In this document: in pieces, positions 24,962 through 34,739 of the stretch
Numbering within the stretch: the stretch's first letter is position 1
How the letters are laid out: every line of letters starts with the position of its first letter
Source of the DNA: Ectopseudomonas mendocina
GTDB taxonomy: Bacteria > Pseudomonadota > Gammaproteobacteria > Pseudomonadales > Pseudomonadaceae
Assembly: GCF_016008875.1 (NCBI RefSeq)
Contig: NZ_JADTQG010000007.1
Span: forward strand, 186,001 to 250,000
Direction: 5' to 3'
Length of the DNA stretch: 64,000 nt
Notes under the pieces: model-generated
Told to the model about the DNA's origin: nothing
Database searches by the model: none
The model's input: only the letters and a program-made list of their open reading frames with translations
Translations under genes and position numbers: made by a program

Positions 24962-26299
24962 CTATACACTTTGCAGGCAGAGCTTGAGCCGCAGACCGGG
25001 CCGGGCATTCTCTGCCCACAGGCGCCCGCCCTGGGTGGCGATCATGCTGCGTGCGATGGCCAACCCAAGGCCAAAGCCATCCCCACCCGGACGGGCAGCA
25101 CTGAGGCGGGTAAAGGGCCGGAAGATGGTCTCCAGCTCGCCTCCGGCGACACCCGCCCCCTGGTCCTCGATCCACAGCAGCCACTGGTCGTCTTCGCGCC
25201 GACCAGCCAGGCGCACCACCCCACCTTCCGGCGAGTGGCGAATGGCATTACGCAGGATGTTTTCCAGCGCCTGCGCCAGGCCATTGAGATTGCCCAGCAC
25301 CCGGCAATCGGCGGGCAGCTCGCAGGGCATGCGCTCGATCGACCAGCCCGTCTCGAAGCCGGCGTTCTCCCGCAGCACGTCCCAGAGCCTGACGATGTCC
25401 ACTTCCTCGAGCGGCAAGCTGGGACGCTCGGTATCCAGCCAGACCAGCTCCAGCGCATCGCCGACCAGCTTTTCCATCTCAGCGACCTCACGCGCCAGGC
25501 GCTGGCGCAGGGCCTCGATGTCCTGCTCGCTCTCCCCGGCCACGCGCAGGCGGGCCAGCGGCGTGCGCAGTTCGTGGGACAGGTCGCGCAGCAGCTGACG
25601 CTGGAACGCCACGGTGCGATCCAGCCGCTCGGCCATATGATCGAAGGTGCGCGCCAGTTCACCCAGCTCATCCTTGCGTCGCGTCACCTGCGGCCCGAGC
25701 CGGGCGGACAGGTCGCCTGCGCTGAGTGCGGTAGCCTGACGCCGGAGGATCGCCAGCGGCGCAATCAGCAGGCGGTACAGCAGCAGCGCCACGACCACCG
25801 CCAGGATCGCCGGCAGTACGCGCTGCAGCAGCAACTCCCATAGCTCGTTGTACCTGCGCGGGTTCAGGCGCTGCGGCAACTCCATTACCAGACGGGCATC
25901 GCTGTCGGCGAAGGGAACGTAGAAGGTCGGCGTACCACCCGGTCGCCCCACGGGAAACTCCAGCCTGCGGACGAAATCCAGGCGCTGCGCCTGCTCGCCG
26001 GTCAAGGGCTGCGAGGACAGCGACTCCTTGTGCGCGTCGACCACCACGGCCCAGATCTGTTCGCGCGCCTGCAGCTTCTGGAGAAACTCATCGACGCCAG
26101 GCGCACCCTGCTCACGCCAGCTGGTTTCCGCCTCCTGGGCGTAGCCCTTGAGCGTCTTGCGGGTCGACTCGGACAGGTAGGACGTCGCATCGATCAGCTC
26201 GCGCCCGACATCCACATGCAGGCTGACCAGCAGCAGGCAGAACAGTGCCAGCGCGCCAGCCAGGCGCCACAGCAGCGAGTGCTTCCCTGGCAGACTCAT
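24962..26299 (-). CDS. pirS: Sensor histidine kinase PirS
   Basis: A 445-residue protein whose ATG overlaps the pirR stop (ATGA). Membrane segments lie at about 8-27 and 160-182, enclosing a 130-residue periplasmic sensor domain. A HAMP region (about 183-235) follows. The phospho-acceptor histidine is in LLRDLSHELRTPLARLR (H242); N, G1 and G2 boxes are NILRNAIRHSPEG, EDQGAGV and GDGFGLGLAIA. It pairs with PirR; by family knowledge the pair activates pirA in response to enterobactin. Confidence 0.9.
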   Translation of the reverse strand: MSLPGKHSLLWRLAGALALFCLLLVSLHVDVGRELIDATSYLSESTRKTLKGYAQEAETSWREQGAPGVDEFLQKLQAREQIWAVVVDAHKESLSSQPLTGEQAQRLDFVRRLEFPVGRPGGTPTFYVPFADSDARLVMELPQRLNPRRYNELWELLLQRVLPAILAVVVALLLYRLLIAPLAILRRQATALSAGDLSARLGPQVTRRKDELGELARTFDHMAERLDRTVAFQRQLLRDLSHELRTPLARLRVAGESEQDIEALRQRLAREVAEMEKLVGDALELVWLDTERPSLPLEEVDIVRLWDVLRENAGFETGWSIERMPCELPADCRVLGNLNGLAQALENILRNAIRHSPEGGVVRLAGRREDDQWLLWIEDQGAGVAGGELETIFRPFTRLSAARPGGDGFGLGLAIARSMIATQGGRLWAENARPGLRLKLCLQSV

Positions 26300-27006
26300 G
26301 CGCCGGCCTGCACCAGGATGTATCCCTTGCCCCACACGGTATCGACGCGCGTGGCCTCGTGACCGACAGCCTGCAGCTTGCGGCGGATATGACTGACGTG
26401 CATATCCAGGCTGCGATCATGCTGGGCGTAGGCGCGGCGTAGTGCCTGTTGATAAAGGAAGGGTTTGCTCAGAGCCTCGTCCTTGTGCCGCCAAAGCAGC
26501 TCCAGTACGCGGTATTCGCTGGGCGTCAGGCCAACCCAGTTGCCACGGAAGGCGACGTCGCTACGCCCTTCGTCGAACTGCAAGCCACTGCCCTCGGTGC
26601 TCGGCTGCGGCTCGCGACGCTCATAGGCGACACGCCGCAGAATGGCCTCCACCCGCACACTCAGCTCGCCCAGACTGAAGGGTTTGGGCAGATAGTCATC
26701 GGCGCCCTGACTGAAACCGGCGATACGGTTCTGCTCGTCGCCCAGCGCCGACATCAGCAACACCGGCACGCTGCGCTGCCGACGCAGGCGCTGCAACACT
26801 TCGAGACCGTTGGTGCCGGGTAGCAGGATATCCATCAGGATCAGGTCGAAATCCTCGTTTTCGGCCAATTGCAGGCCCTCGCTGCCGTCATGGCTGAGCG
26901 TCACATCGAAGCCGCAGCCCATCAGGTGGGACTGCAGATGGCTGGCAAGCAAGGGATCGTCCTCGACTGCGAGGATTCGAGCCGAGGCAGGAGTGGAGGT
27001 CATCAT
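26296..27006 (-). CDS. pirR: Response regulator PirR
   Basis: An OmpR-type regulator of 236 residues from the ATG at 27006 (a second ATG follows at 27003). The receiver domain has acidic residues in LAVEDDP (D16, D17), the phospho-acceptor D59 in LILMDILLPG and the lysine in YLPKPFSLGEL. The C-terminal winged helix contains LTPSEYRVLELLWRHKDEALSK and DMHVSHIRRKLQAVG, ending in VWGKGYIL. An upstream start at 27039 would lie over a promoter-like TAGAAT. Divergent from gacS. Confidence 0.9.
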   Translation of the reverse strand: MMTSTPASARILAVEDDPLLASHLQSHLMGCGFDVTLSHDGSEGLQLAENEDFDLILMDILLPGTNGLEVLQRLRRQRSVPVLLMSALGDEQNRIAGFSQGADDYLPKPFSLGELSVRVEAILRRVAYERREPQPSTEGSGLQFDEGRSDVAFRGNWVGLTPSEYRVLELLWRHKDEALSKPFLYQQALRRAYAQHDRSLDMHVSHIRRKLQAVGHEATRVDTVWGKGYILVQAGA

Positions 27007-27025
27007 GGCGAAAAACCGAACAGGC

Positions 27026-27044
27026 AGAAATGAGAACAATTCTA
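27026..27044 (-). promoter_or_regulatory. Candidate Fur box over the pirR promoter
   Basis: The 19 bases here match the Fur consensus GATAATGATAATCATTATC at 11 positions when read on the plus strand. On the minus strand they include TAGAAT, a plausible -10 box about 35 bases before the pirR start. This fits iron repression, but the match is marginal and no good -35 was found. Confidence 0.3.
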
Positions 27045-27126
27045 CCTACTAAACGACAATCGCTCACCTACAGATTCCCGCGTGCCGAATCGCTACACTG
27101 CTCAGATGTTCTGAAGGAGGAAGATC

Positions 27127-29877
27127 GTGTTCAAGGATCTCAGCATCAAGGGGCGCGTATTGCTGCTCACCCTGCTGCCCACCAGCCTGCTGGCGCTGGT
27201 GCTGGGCGGCTATTTCACCTGGGTGCAGTTGTCGGGTCTGCAGACGCAGCTGTTGCAGCGTGGCGAGATGCTGGTCGAACACCTGGCGCCTTTGGCAGCC
27301 CCGGCGCTGGAACAGCAGGATGTAAAAAGGCTCGAACGCATCGCGCGGCAGGCGCTGGAGCATCCGGACGTTCGCGCGGTAGGTTTTCTCGCCGCCGAGC
27401 GTGCGTTACTGGCACATGCCGGGCCAAGCATGCTCAACCCGTCGCCCACCGGCCAGCCTGGCGTCAGCCTGCTCAGTGGGCAGGACGCCACGCGCTTTCT
27501 GTTACCGGTCTACGACCAGCACCTGGTGCTCAGCGACAGCCTGGATGATGAGCGCACGCTGGAGCTGCTCGGCTGGGTCGAGCTGGAACTCTCGCACCAG
27601 GGCACGCTGCTCAGCGGTTATCGCAGCCTGTTCGCCAGCCTGCTGCTGATCGCCGCAGGCCTCGCTGTCACCGCCCTGCTCGCCCTACGCATGAGCCGCA
27701 GCATCAACGGCCCGCTGCGCGAGATCAAGGCCGGCGTCGCCCTGCTCAAGGACGGCCGCCTTGAAACCCGTCTGCCGCCGCTGGGCAGTCATGAAATGGA
27801 CGAGTTGGCCGCCGGCATCAACCGCATGGCCGAAGCCCTGCAGAACGCCCACGAAGAACTGCAGCACAGCATCGAACAGGCCACCGAGGACGTGCGCCAG
27901 AACATGGAAACCATCGAGATCCAGAACATCGAGCTGGACTTCGCGCGCAAGGAGGCCCTGGAGGCCAGCCGCATCAAGTCCGAATTCCTGGCCAACATGA
28001 GCCATGAGATTCGCACCCCACTCAACGGCATTCTCGGCTTCACCAACCTGCTGCAGAAAAGCGAGCTCAGCCCGCGCCAGCACGATTACCTGTCGACCAT
28101 CGAAAAATCCGCCGACAGCCTGCTCGGCATCATCAACGAGGTGCTCGACTTCTCCAAGATCGAGGCCGGCAAGCTGGTGCTCGAGTCCATCCCCTTCAAC
28201 CTGCGCGACCTGTTGCAGGACACCCTGACCATCCTCGCCCCCGCCGCCCATGAAAAGCAGCTGGAGCTGGTCAGCCTGATCTACCGCGACACCCCGCTGG
28301 CCCTGCGCGGCGACCCGCAGCGCCTGAAGCAGGTGCTGACCAACCTGGTGAGCAACGCGATCAAGTTCACCCGCGAAGGCACCATCGTCATGCGTGCCAT
28401 GGTCGAGGATGAAAGTGCCGACACCGCGCAGCTGCGCATCAGCGTGATGGACACCGGCATCGGCCTGTCGGATGAAGACCTGCGCGCGCTGTTCCAGGCC
28501 TTCAGCCAGGCCGACAACTCGCTCAGCCGCCAGGCCGGCGGCACCGGCCTTGGTCTGGTGATTTCCAAGCGCCTGATCGAGCAGATGGGCGGCGAGATCG
28601 GCGTCGACAGCACCCCAGGCGAAGGTTCCGAATTCTGGATCACCCTGACCCTGCCCAAGGCCCGCGACGACGCCGAAGACCTGCCGCGCACTGCCCTGCA
28701 GGGCCGTCGCGTGGCCGTATTGGAAAGCCACGAGCTGGCGCGTCAGGCACTGGCCCACCAGCTCGAGGACTGCGGCCTGGAAGTGCAGAGCTTCGCCGAC
28801 CCTGGCCAGCTCTTCGAGGCCGTGCACGCCCAGCAGCATGGCCAACCGCCGCTGAGCCTGGCGGTGCTGGGCATCACCGCCAGCCAGATGCCGCCCGATG
28901 TCCTCGGCCAGCGTATCCATGAGCTCGACCACCTCGGCTGCAAGGCCCTGGTGCTGTGTCCGACCACCGAGCTGGGGCTTTTCCACGAATCGCTGCCCGA
29001 CGCTTACACCCAACTGCAGGCCAAGCCTCCGTGCACGCGCAAACTGCACAAGGCGCTGGTGGAAATGGTCAGCCCGCAACGCTCGGCCAGCGAGCCGGTC
29101 GCCATCGGCGACACGCGCCGACCGCAGATCCTCTGCGTCGATGACAACCCGGCCAACCTGCTGTTGGTGCAAACCCTGCTCGATGATCTGGGCGCGCAGG
29201 TCAAGGCGGTGGATAGCGGGTACGCCGCAATAGACGCCGTCCAGCAAGGCAGCTTCGACCTGGTATTCATGGACGTGCAGATGCCCGGCATGGATGGCCG
29301 TGAAGCCACCGAAGCGATTCGTCTGTGGGAAAGCGAAGAAGCCCGTAGCGCCACGCCGATCATCGCCCTGACCGCCCACGCCCTGGCCAATGAGAAGCGC
29401 GCCCTGCTGCAAAGCGGTATGGACGACTACCTGACCAAGCCGATCAATGAGCGCCAACTGGCCCAGGTGGTGCTCAAGTGGACCGGCCTGAACCTGCGCA
29501 ACCAGCCGAGCCACAAGGTCGCGCCACCTGCGCCGCCCCAGCTGCAACCCAAGGTGCTCGACGCCGAGGAAGGCTTGCGCCTGGCCGCGGGCAAAGCCGA
29601 CCTTGCGGCGGACATGCTGAGCATGTTGCTGGCCGGCCTGCCGGGCGACCGCCAGGCCATCCGTCAGGCACGCGACGCCGGCGAGCGCACCGCATTGATC
29701 GAGCGGGTTCATCGGCTGCACGGCGCCACCCGCTATTGTGGTGTGCCACAGCTGCGCGCCGCCTGCCAGCGCAGCGAGACGCTGCTCAAGCAGGATGATC
29801 CCGAGGCTCAACGCGCGCTGGACGAGCTGGACGACGCCATTGCACGCCTGACCGAAGCAGCTGCCCAGAGCGCGTAG
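27127..29877 (+). CDS. gacS: Hybrid sensor kinase GacS
   Basis: A 916-residue tripartite kinase with a GTG start and a strong GGAGGA site. Membrane segments lie at about 10-30 and 165-187, HAMP at about 188-240. The histidine kinase domain has [18 protein letters not shown] (H293) with G boxes MDTGIGLS and [12 protein letters not shown] degenerate receiver-like region (about 520-640) is followed by a true receiver ([10 protein letters not shown], phospho-acceptor D in [13 protein letters not shown] near 717) and an HPt domain with [12 protein letters not shown]. It phosphorylates GacA, which drives rsm small-RNA expression. Confidence 0.95.
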   Translation: MFKDLSIKGRVLLLTLLPTSLLALVLGGYFTWVQLSGLQTQLLQRGEMLVEHLAPLAAPALEQQDVKRLERIARQALEHPDVRAVGFLAAERALLAHAGPSMLNPSPTGQPGVSLLSGQDATRFLLPVYDQHLVLSDSLDDERTLELLGWVELELSHQGTLLSGYRSLFASLLLIAAGLAVTALLALRMSRSINGPLREIKAGVALLKDGRLETRLPPLGSHEMDELAAGINRMAEALQNAHEELQHSIEQATEDVRQNMETIEIQNIELDFARKEALEASRIKSEFLANMSHEIRTPLNGILGFTNLLQKSELSPRQHDYLSTIEKSADSLLGIINEVLDFSKIEAGKLVLESIPFNLRDLLQDTLTILAPAAHEKQLELVSLIYRDTPLALRGDPQRLKQVLTNLVSNAIKFTREGTIVMRAMVEDESADTAQLRISVMDTGIGLSDEDLRALFQAFSQADNSLSRQAGGTGLGLVISKRLIEQMGGEIGVDSTPGEGSEFWITLTLPKARDDAEDLPRTALQGRRVAVLESHELARQALAHQLEDCGLEVQSFADPGQLFEAVHAQQHGQPPLSLAVLGITASQMPPDVLGQRIHELDHLGCKALVLCPTTELGLFHESLPDAYTQLQAKPPCTRKLHKALVEMVSPQRSASEPVAIGDTRRPQILCVDDNPANLLLVQTLLDDLGAQVKAVDSGYAAIDAVQQGSFDLVFMDVQMPGMDGREATEAIRLWESEEARSATPIIALTAHALANEKRALLQSGMDDYLTKPINERQLAQVVLKWTGLNLRNQPSHKVAPPAPPQLQPKVLDAEEGLRLAAGKADLAADMLSMLLAGLPGDRQAIRQARDAGERTALIERVHRLHGATRYCGVPQLRAACQRSETLLKQDDPEAQRALDELDDAIARLTEAAAQSA

Positions 29878-29887
29878 GGCCAGAGCT

Positions 29888-29986
29888 GTAGCCCGGATGC
29901 AGTCAGGGTATCCGGGTTACGCAGCTTTTATAGGCGCGAATTTATTCGCGATTGCAGCGCGAATATCGCGAATAAATCCGCACCTA
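29888..29986. repeat. Degenerate REP and palindromic repeats after gacS
   Basis: A single GTAGCCCGGATGC-type unit with its degraded partner (29888-29922) is followed by an imperfect inverted repeat around GGCGCGAATTTATTCGCG and ATCGCGAATAAATCCGC (about 29932-29980). Confidence 0.6.
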
Positions 29987-30043
29987 GCAGACGCCATAGC
30001 GCGCAGCCCCGCGTGATAGCATGCCGGCTGAACCGGAGGACCC

Positions 30044-30475
30044 ATGGCCGAACACGATTTCCGTTATTCCCTGCTCAACCCGCAGCACACCCTTACCGAA
30101 TGCCGCGCTCTTGCACCGGGCCGCTACCAGGTCACCGGCAACGGCGGCTCGATCCAGCCCAGCGACACGCTGCTGGTCACTCTCAAAGGTAGCCGCGACC
30201 TGCACATGCGCCTGGACGTGGAAAAGGTTCGCCACCTGATCAACCCGCCCGGCCAGTGGCTGGCGGTGTGCAAAGGGCCGCAGTTCAAGGAGCTGGCCAT
30301 CCATAACTGGCAGGTGAACTGCGACGGCTGCGGCAAGCAACTGGATTTCGAATTCGCCGTCGATGCCGCCCTCGGCAAAGCCGCGCAAGCACCGGCTGCC
30401 GAGGCCCGCATCGCCGAACTGGGCTGGCGCAACGACGCCGGTCGTCATCTGTGCCGTACCTGCCAGGAGGCCTGA
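30044..30475 (+). CDS. Conserved Pseudomonas hypothetical protein with Cys4 zinc-site pattern
   Basis: A 143-residue soluble protein with GGAGGA before the ATG. The first 65 residues look like a small beta-domain (YQVTGNGGSIQPSDTLLVTL). Four cysteines, in CDGCGKQ (about 94-98) and LCRTCQ near the C-terminus, form a zinc-ribbon-like CxxC...CxxC pattern. No signal peptide. It ends four bases before the META-domain lipoprotein gene and is probably co-transcribed with it. I do not recognise a function. Confidence 0.75.
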   Translation: MAEHDFRYSLLNPQHTLTECRALAPGRYQVTGNGGSIQPSDTLLVTLKGSRDLHMRLDVEKVRHLINPPGQWLAVCKGPQFKELAIHNWQVNCDGCGKQLDFEFAVDAALGKAAQAPAAEARIAELGWRNDAGRHLCRTCQEA

Positions 30476-30479
30476 CCCC

Positions 30480-30875
30480 ATGCACCGCGCCCTGCCCCTT
30501 GCCCTGCTCGCCGCCACACTGGCCGGCTGCGCCAGCGACACGCCGCAACTGGAAACCGAACGCAGCTATCGCGTGGAGTGGATCGGCGAGCGCCCGTTGA
30601 TCGATCGCAGCCACCTGACCATCACCTTCGCCGACGGCCGGGCGCACGGGCATGCCGGCTGCAATCACTGGTTCGCCGGTTATTCACTTGAGGATGACGC
30701 GATCCGTTTCGAGGCACCGGGCAGCACCCGCAAGATGTGCGCACCGGCGCTGATGGAACAGGAGCAGCGCTTCCTCGCAGCGCTCGGCGAGGTGCAGCGC
30801 TGGGACTTCAACGGCATCGGCCAGTTGCAGCTGTGGCCGGCTAGCGGCAAGCCGATCCGCCTATGGGCGGAATGA
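30480..30875 (+). CDS. META-domain lipoprotein (HslJ-like)
   Basis: A 131-residue protein from the ATG at 30480 with GGAGG upstream. The lipoprotein signal has the lipobox LAGC (Cys near residue 17). The single META domain contains ITFADGRAHGHAGCNHWFAGY, GSTRKMCAPALMEQEQRFLAAL and the C-terminal LQLWPASGKPIRL. META/HslJ proteins are envelope proteins linked to stress or motility; the exact role is unclear. Likely co-transcribed with the zinc-site protein before it. Confidence 0.85.
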   Translation: MHRALPLALLAATLAGCASDTPQLETERSYRVEWIGERPLIDRSHLTITFADGRAHGHAGCNHWFAGYSLEDDAIRFEAPGSTRKMCAPALMEQEQRFLAALGEVQRWDFNGIGQLQLWPASGKPIRLWAE

Positions 30876-30879
30876 GAAG

Positions 30880-30905
30880 GTAGTCCGGATGCAATCCGGG
30901 GTTAC
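30880..30905. repeat. Single REP unit
   Basis: GTAGTCCGGATGCAATCCGG, one unit of the REP family, five bases after the lipoprotein stop codon. Confidence 0.6.
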
Positions 30906-30934
30906 CCAATTGGTGCCCCGCTCTGGCAAAGGGA

Positions 30935-31008
30935 TCGCGGATAAATCCGCTCCTACAAGGGCGTACTGCAGTCAGGCAGGGCTGTTGTAGGAGCGGATTT
31001 ATCCGCGA
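30935..31008. repeat. Inverted repeat TCGCGGATAAATCCGCTCC
   Basis: The 23-base sequence 30935-30957 is the exact reverse complement of 30986-31008. It is a second intergenic palindrome family (GGAGCGGATTTATCCGCGA) seen between Pseudomonas genes. Confidence 0.8.
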
Positions 31009-31101
31009 AATGAGCCTGAAGCGGTGCAGCACCCGCCCTCCTTACCCAGTCAGATCGGCTCATCAACAGATAACGCAGAACGCTTGCGGGTTGCATCCGC
31101 G

Positions 31102-32154
31102 TTACGCAAACAGCTCCAACTGCTCCTGCCGCCCGCGCAGGTCATGCAGCCTGACCCCCACACCGAGCAGGCGCACCGGCTTGTCGCCGCGGGCGAAGGC
31201 GTTGCTCAGCAATACTCGATAGCTTTCCAGATCCCGGCTGGCCCCCGCCTGCTCCAGCGTGGTCTGGGTGAAGTCGTGGAACTTGACCTTGACGAAGGGC
31301 TTGTCCGGCCGATAGCTGGCGTCCAGGCGCTGCAGACGGCCGTTCATCTCTTCCAGCAGCGCTGGCAGTTTTTCCAGGCAGGCGTCCAGATCAGGCAGAT
31401 CCTGATCATAGGTGTGCTCCACGCTCAGCGACTGGCGACGGCTGTCCACCTTCACTTCGCGTTCATCGATGCCCTGGGCCAGACGCCACAGGCGCTCACC
31501 GAAACTGCCGAACTCGCGCACCAGTGCCAGCTTGTTCCAGTCGCGCAGATCCAGGCAGGTACGAATGCCCATGCGCGTCAGCTTGTCGGCCGTAACCTTG
31601 CCAACCCCGTGCAGCTTGTTCACCGGCAACTCGGCAACGAAAGCATCGACCTGATCCGGGGTGATGACGAACAACCCATTGGGTTTGCGCCAGTCGCTGG
31701 CGATCTTGGCCAGGAACTTGTTCGGCGCCACGCCGGCTGACACTGTGATGTGCAGCTCCTGCGCCACGCGACGGCGAATTTCCTGGGCGATGCGCGTGGC
31801 GCTGCCGGAAAAATGCGGGGAGTCGCTAACATCGAGATAGGCCTCATCCAGAGACAGCGGCTCGATCAGATCGGTGAACTGGCGAAAGATGCCGTGGATC
31901 TCACGCGAGACGCTGCGGTAGACCTCGAAGCGCGGCTTGACGATCAGCAAGTCCGGACACAACTTCAGCGCATGCCGGGACGACATCGCCGAACGCACCC
32001 CATAGGCACGCGCCTCGTAATTACAGGTGGCGATCACCCCGCGACGCTCCGCCGAACCGCCTACGGCCAGCGGACGATTGGCCAGGCTCGGATCGTCACG
32101 CATCTCGATGGCGGCGTAAAAGCAGTCGCAGTCAACGTGGATTATCTTGCGCAC
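31102..32154 (-). CDS. dinB: DNA polymerase IV
   Basis: A 350-residue Y-family polymerase. The start is GTG at 32154 with GAGGA upstream; no in-frame ATG fits better. The palm metal ligands are in HVDCDCFYA (D8) and SLDEAYLD (D103, E104). The helix-hairpin-helix is around LPVNKLHGVGKVTADKLTRMG, the little finger domain lies at about 235-335, and the C-terminal QLELFA is a beta-clamp binding motif. It carries out error-prone lesion bypass and is usually SOS controlled, but I saw no clear LexA box. Confidence 0.95.
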   Translation of the reverse strand: MRKIIHVDCDCFYAAIEMRDDPSLANRPLAVGGSAERRGVIATCNYEARAYGVRSAMSSRHALKLCPDLLIVKPRFEVYRSVSREIHGIFRQFTDLIEPLSLDEAYLDVSDSPHFSGSATRIAQEIRRRVAQELHITVSAGVAPNKFLAKIASDWRKPNGLFVITPDQVDAFVAELPVNKLHGVGKVTADKLTRMGIRTCLDLRDWNKLALVREFGSFGERLWRLAQGIDEREVKVDSRRQSLSVEHTYDQDLPDLDACLEKLPALLEEMNGRLQRLDASYRPDKPFVKVKFHDFTQTTLEQAGASRDLESYRVLLSNAFARGDKPVRLLGVGVRLHDLRGRQEQLELFA

Positions 32155-32255
32155 AACATCCTCGGAAGCCTTGTCCGGCCTGGTCGAACTCGCTGAAGTC
32201 TAACAGTTGTTTGAGGCTAACCATCTGAGTTGAAAACAGTTTTTGAAGATAATAG

Positions 32256-32283
32256 TTGACGAAAAGCTCTCTGCCGGTAGAAT
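32256..32283 (+). promoter_or_regulatory. Promoter of initiator tRNA copy 1
   Basis: TTGACG (32256-32261) and TAGAAT (32278-32283), 16 bases apart, end seven bases before the tRNA. Confidence 0.75.
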
Positions 32284-32289
32284 GGTCGC

Positions 32290-32366
<77 letters not shown>

Positions 32367-32372
32367 CCTTCA

Positions 32373-32402
32373 GAAAAGGCCACTCAAACGAGTGGCCTTT
32401 TT
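32373..32402 (+). terminator. Terminator after tRNA copy 1
   Basis: AAAAGGCCACTC pairs with GAGTGGCCTTTTT around a four-base loop. Confidence 0.9.
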
Positions 32403-32446
32403 GTTTGCCTGCCGATTAGTATTTTCGATTAAAAGTAACAAACCGA

Positions 32447-32474
32447 TTGACAACACTCTCTCCCTGAGTAGAAT
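32447..32474 (+). promoter_or_regulatory. Promoter of initiator tRNA copy 2
   Basis: Perfect TTGACA (32447-32452) and TAGAAT (32469-32474) with 16-base spacing. Confidence 0.8.
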
Positions 32475-32480
32475 GGCCGC

Positions 32481-32557
<77 letters not shown>

Positions 32558-32562
32558 CCTTC

Positions 32563-32593
32563 AGAAAAGGCCACTCAAGCGAGTGGCCTTTTT
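32563..32593 (+). terminator. Terminator after tRNA copy 2
   Basis: Same GGCCACTC/GAGTGGCC hairpin with T tract; the loop differs by one base (AAGC). Confidence 0.9.
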
Positions 32594-32637
32594 GCTTGTT
32601 CGAAAATTAATATTTTCGATCAAAAGCAATAAATCGA

Positions 32638-32665
32638 TTGACAACGCTTTAAGCAGGCGTAGAAT
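32638..32665 (+). promoter_or_regulatory. Promoter of initiator tRNA copy 3
   Basis: TTGACA (32638-32643) and TAGAAT (32660-32665) with 16-base spacing. Confidence 0.8.
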
Positions 32666-32671
32666 TGTCGC

Positions 32672-32748
<77 letters not shown>

Positions 32749-32753
32749 CCTTC

Positions 32754-32785
32754 AGAAAAAGGCCACTCAAACGAGTGGCCTTTTT
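32754..32785 (+). terminator. Terminator after tRNA copy 3
   Basis: GGCCACTC/GAGTGGCC hairpin flanked by A5 and T5. Confidence 0.9.
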
Positions 32786-32890
32786 CGTTTGCGCCCGTTG
32801 ACCAGCACTGGTCAAGCGTATGATCCATCGCTAGAATTGCGCACTTTTTGATCAGAGGCGCCACCCAGGCGCCCTTAGAGGTTAGCCCGC

Positions 32891-34213
32891 ATGTCCACCG
32901 CCACCCCGAAAGTCGGATTCGTCAGCCTTGGTTGCCCGAAGGCAACTGTCGACTCCGAACGCATCCTGACCCAGCTGCGCATGGAAGGTTACGAGATCGT
33001 ACCGACCTACCAGGATGCCGACGTAGTGGTGGTCAATACCTGCGGCTTTATCGACAGCGCCAAGGCCGAGTCGCTGGACGCCATTGGTGAAGCGCTGGCC
33101 GAGAACGGCAAGGTGATCGTCACCGGCTGCATGGGCGTGGCCGAGGACAGCATCCGCGACGTGCACCCGAGCGTGCTGGCCGTTACCGGCCCGCAGCAGT
33201 ACGAGCAAGTGGTCAGCGCTGTGCACGAGGTGATTCCACCGAAGACCGAGCACAACCCGCTGATCGATCTGGTGCCGCCGCAGGGCATCAAGCTGACCCC
33301 GCGTCACTACGCCTACCTGAAGATTTCCGAAGGCTGCAACCATACCTGCAGCTTCTGCATTATCCCGTCGATGCGCGGCAAGCTGGTCAGCCGCCCGGTG
33401 GGCGACGTGCTCAGCGAAGCGGAGCGTCTGGTCAAGGCCGGCGTGAAAGAGCTGCTGGTGATCAGCCAGGACACCAGCGCCTACGGCGTCGACATGAAAT
33501 ACAAACTGGACTTCTGGAACGGCCAGCCGGTGAAGACGCGCATGCTCGAGCTGTGCGAGGCGCTGTCGTCGATGGGCGTCTGGGTACGTCTGCATTATGT
33601 ATATCCCTACCCCAACGTCGACGACGTGATCCCGCTGATGGCCGCCGGCAAGCTGCTGCCATACCTGGACATCCCCTTCCAGCACGCCAGCCCGAAAGTG
33701 CTCAAGTCGATGAAGCGTCCAGCCTTCGAAGACAAGACCCTGGCGCGCATCAAGAAGTGGCGCGAGATCTGCCCGGAGCTGACCATCCGCTCCACCTTCA
33801 TCGTCGGTTTCCCCGGCGAGACCGAAGAAGACTTCCAGTACCTGCTGGACTGGCTGACCGAAGCGCAGCTCGACCGCGTCGGCTGCTTCCAGTACTCGCC
33901 TGTAGAAGGCGCGCCGGCCAACGACCTGGGCCTGGAACCAGTGCCGGATGACGTCAAGCAGGAGCGCTGGGAGCGCTTTATGGCGCACCAGCAGGCGATC
34001 AGCTCGGCGCGCCTGCAGGCCAAGATCGGCCTGGAAATGGACGTATTGGTCGACGAAGTAGACGGCGAAGGCGCCGTGGCCCGCTCCTGGGCCGATGCCC
34101 CGGAAATCGACGGCAGCGTGTTCATCGACTCCACCAGCGTCAAGCCGGGCGACAAGGTGCGCGTGCGCATCGTCGATGCCGATGAATACGACATGTGGGG
34201 CGAGCTGGTCTGA
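32891..34213 (+). CDS. rimO: Ribosomal protein uS12 (Asp) methylthiotransferase RimO
   Basis: A 440-residue protein with AGAGG before the ATG. The N-terminal UPF0004 domain has cluster cysteines C15, C51 and C80 (SLGCPK, NTCGFI, VTGCMG). The radical-SAM domain has [19 protein letters not shown] (C149, C153, C156), and a C-terminal TRAM domain begins near 375. Motifs such as YVYPYP and PYLDIPFQH fit RimO rather than MiaB. It adds a methylthio group to an aspartate of ribosomal protein S12. Confidence 0.96.
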   Translation: MSTATPKVGFVSLGCPKATVDSERILTQLRMEGYEIVPTYQDADVVVVNTCGFIDSAKAESLDAIGEALAENGKVIVTGCMGVAEDSIRDVHPSVLAVTGPQQYEQVVSAVHEVIPPKTEHNPLIDLVPPQGIKLTPRHYAYLKISEGCNHTCSFCIIPSMRGKLVSRPVGDVLSEAERLVKAGVKELLVISQDTSAYGVDMKYKLDFWNGQPVKTRMLELCEALSSMGVWVRLHYVYPYPNVDDVIPLMAAGKLLPYLDIPFQHASPKVLKSMKRPAFEDKTLARIKKWREICPELTIRSTFIVGFPGETEEDFQYLLDWLTEAQLDRVGCFQYSPVEGAPANDLGLEPVPDDVKQERWERFMAHQQAISSARLQAKIGLEMDVLVDEVDGEGAVARSWADAPEIDGSVFIDSTSVKPGDKVRVRIVDADEYDMWGELV

Positions 34214-34231
34214 TCGACCACGCCTTGCAGG

Positions 34232-34459
34232 AGCCCCGCTCAGTGCGGTAATGCTGTTCACTTAAGGTTGCACACGCTTCGCTCCCCTCTCCCATTTATA
34301 GGAAAGGGTTGGGGAGAGGGCCGAAAACACCGCGAGACTGCCATTTTCCCCTCGCCGAACGCGGCCCGCCCTAACCCTCTCCCCAGAGGGGCGAGGGGAC
34401 TGATTGCGTTCAACCCTTCCTTATGTGAAAAGCATTACCGTCAGTGCGGGGCTTTTTTT
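34232..34459 (+). terminator. rimO terminator split by an insertion
   Basis: Left arm AGCCCCGC is at 34232-34239. Right arm GCGGGGCT (34446-34453) leads into seven T residues. Removing 34247-34447 (element plus one target copy) restores a compact eight-pair hairpin with loop TCAGT. Confidence 0.75.
34247..34440. mobile_element. 194-bp MITE-like element
   Basis: Terminal inverted repeats of 21 bases, GGTAATGCTGTTCACTTAAGG (34247-34267) and, at 34419-34439, its reverse complement with two mismatches. The flanks are identical 7-base copies of TCAGTGC (34240-34246 and 34441-34447), a target duplication. Internal CCCTCTCC/GGAGAGGG sequences can fold. It has no coding capacity, so it would need a transposase supplied in trans. 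Confidence 0.75.
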
Positions 34460-34739
34460 GTCCAGCGCAGCATCCTGATAACCGCTGAACCGACTGGCTA
34501 CGGCACCTGTGGGAGACGCTTCAGCGGCGAGCTTTTTTCAGCGGTAACACCACTGATCGCGTCTAAAGTCCCTCCCACAAAAAACCGATGCACCGCACTG
34601 GCTTCAGCCGCGAAATTCATGGTGCGCCTGTTCGTGGCTGAAGCCACTCCTCCGGATGTCACACTCCGGACGCAGCTTTCTCACCCCCAGCCTGCACCAT
34701 CACCGGTACAATGGCCTCCTTTTCCTGCCGAGCCAGCCC

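Larger units (their letters stand above)
34214..34739. other. 526-base gene-free stretch with an insertion and repeat remnants
   Basis: Contains the split rimO terminator and the MITE-like element (separate entries). From about 34,500 there are worn copies of Pseudomonas palindromes (GTGGGAG...TTCAGC, CTTCAGCCGCGA, GTGGCTGAAGCC). No credible gene; open frames across it are accidental. Confidence 0.7.

Noticed and set aside
27685-29811. 708-codon minus-strand frame inside gacS
   Set aside because: Shadow of gacS, which has all kinase, receiver and HPt motifs on the plus strand.
30841-31100. Possible small gene between the lipoprotein and dinB
   Set aside because: The short frames coincide with REP and GGATTTATCC palindromes; no ribosome site.
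31102-32200. LexA box before dinB
   Set aside because: I looked for CTGT-N8-ACAG near 32155-32260 and saw no convincing match; SOS control is known for the family but not shown here.
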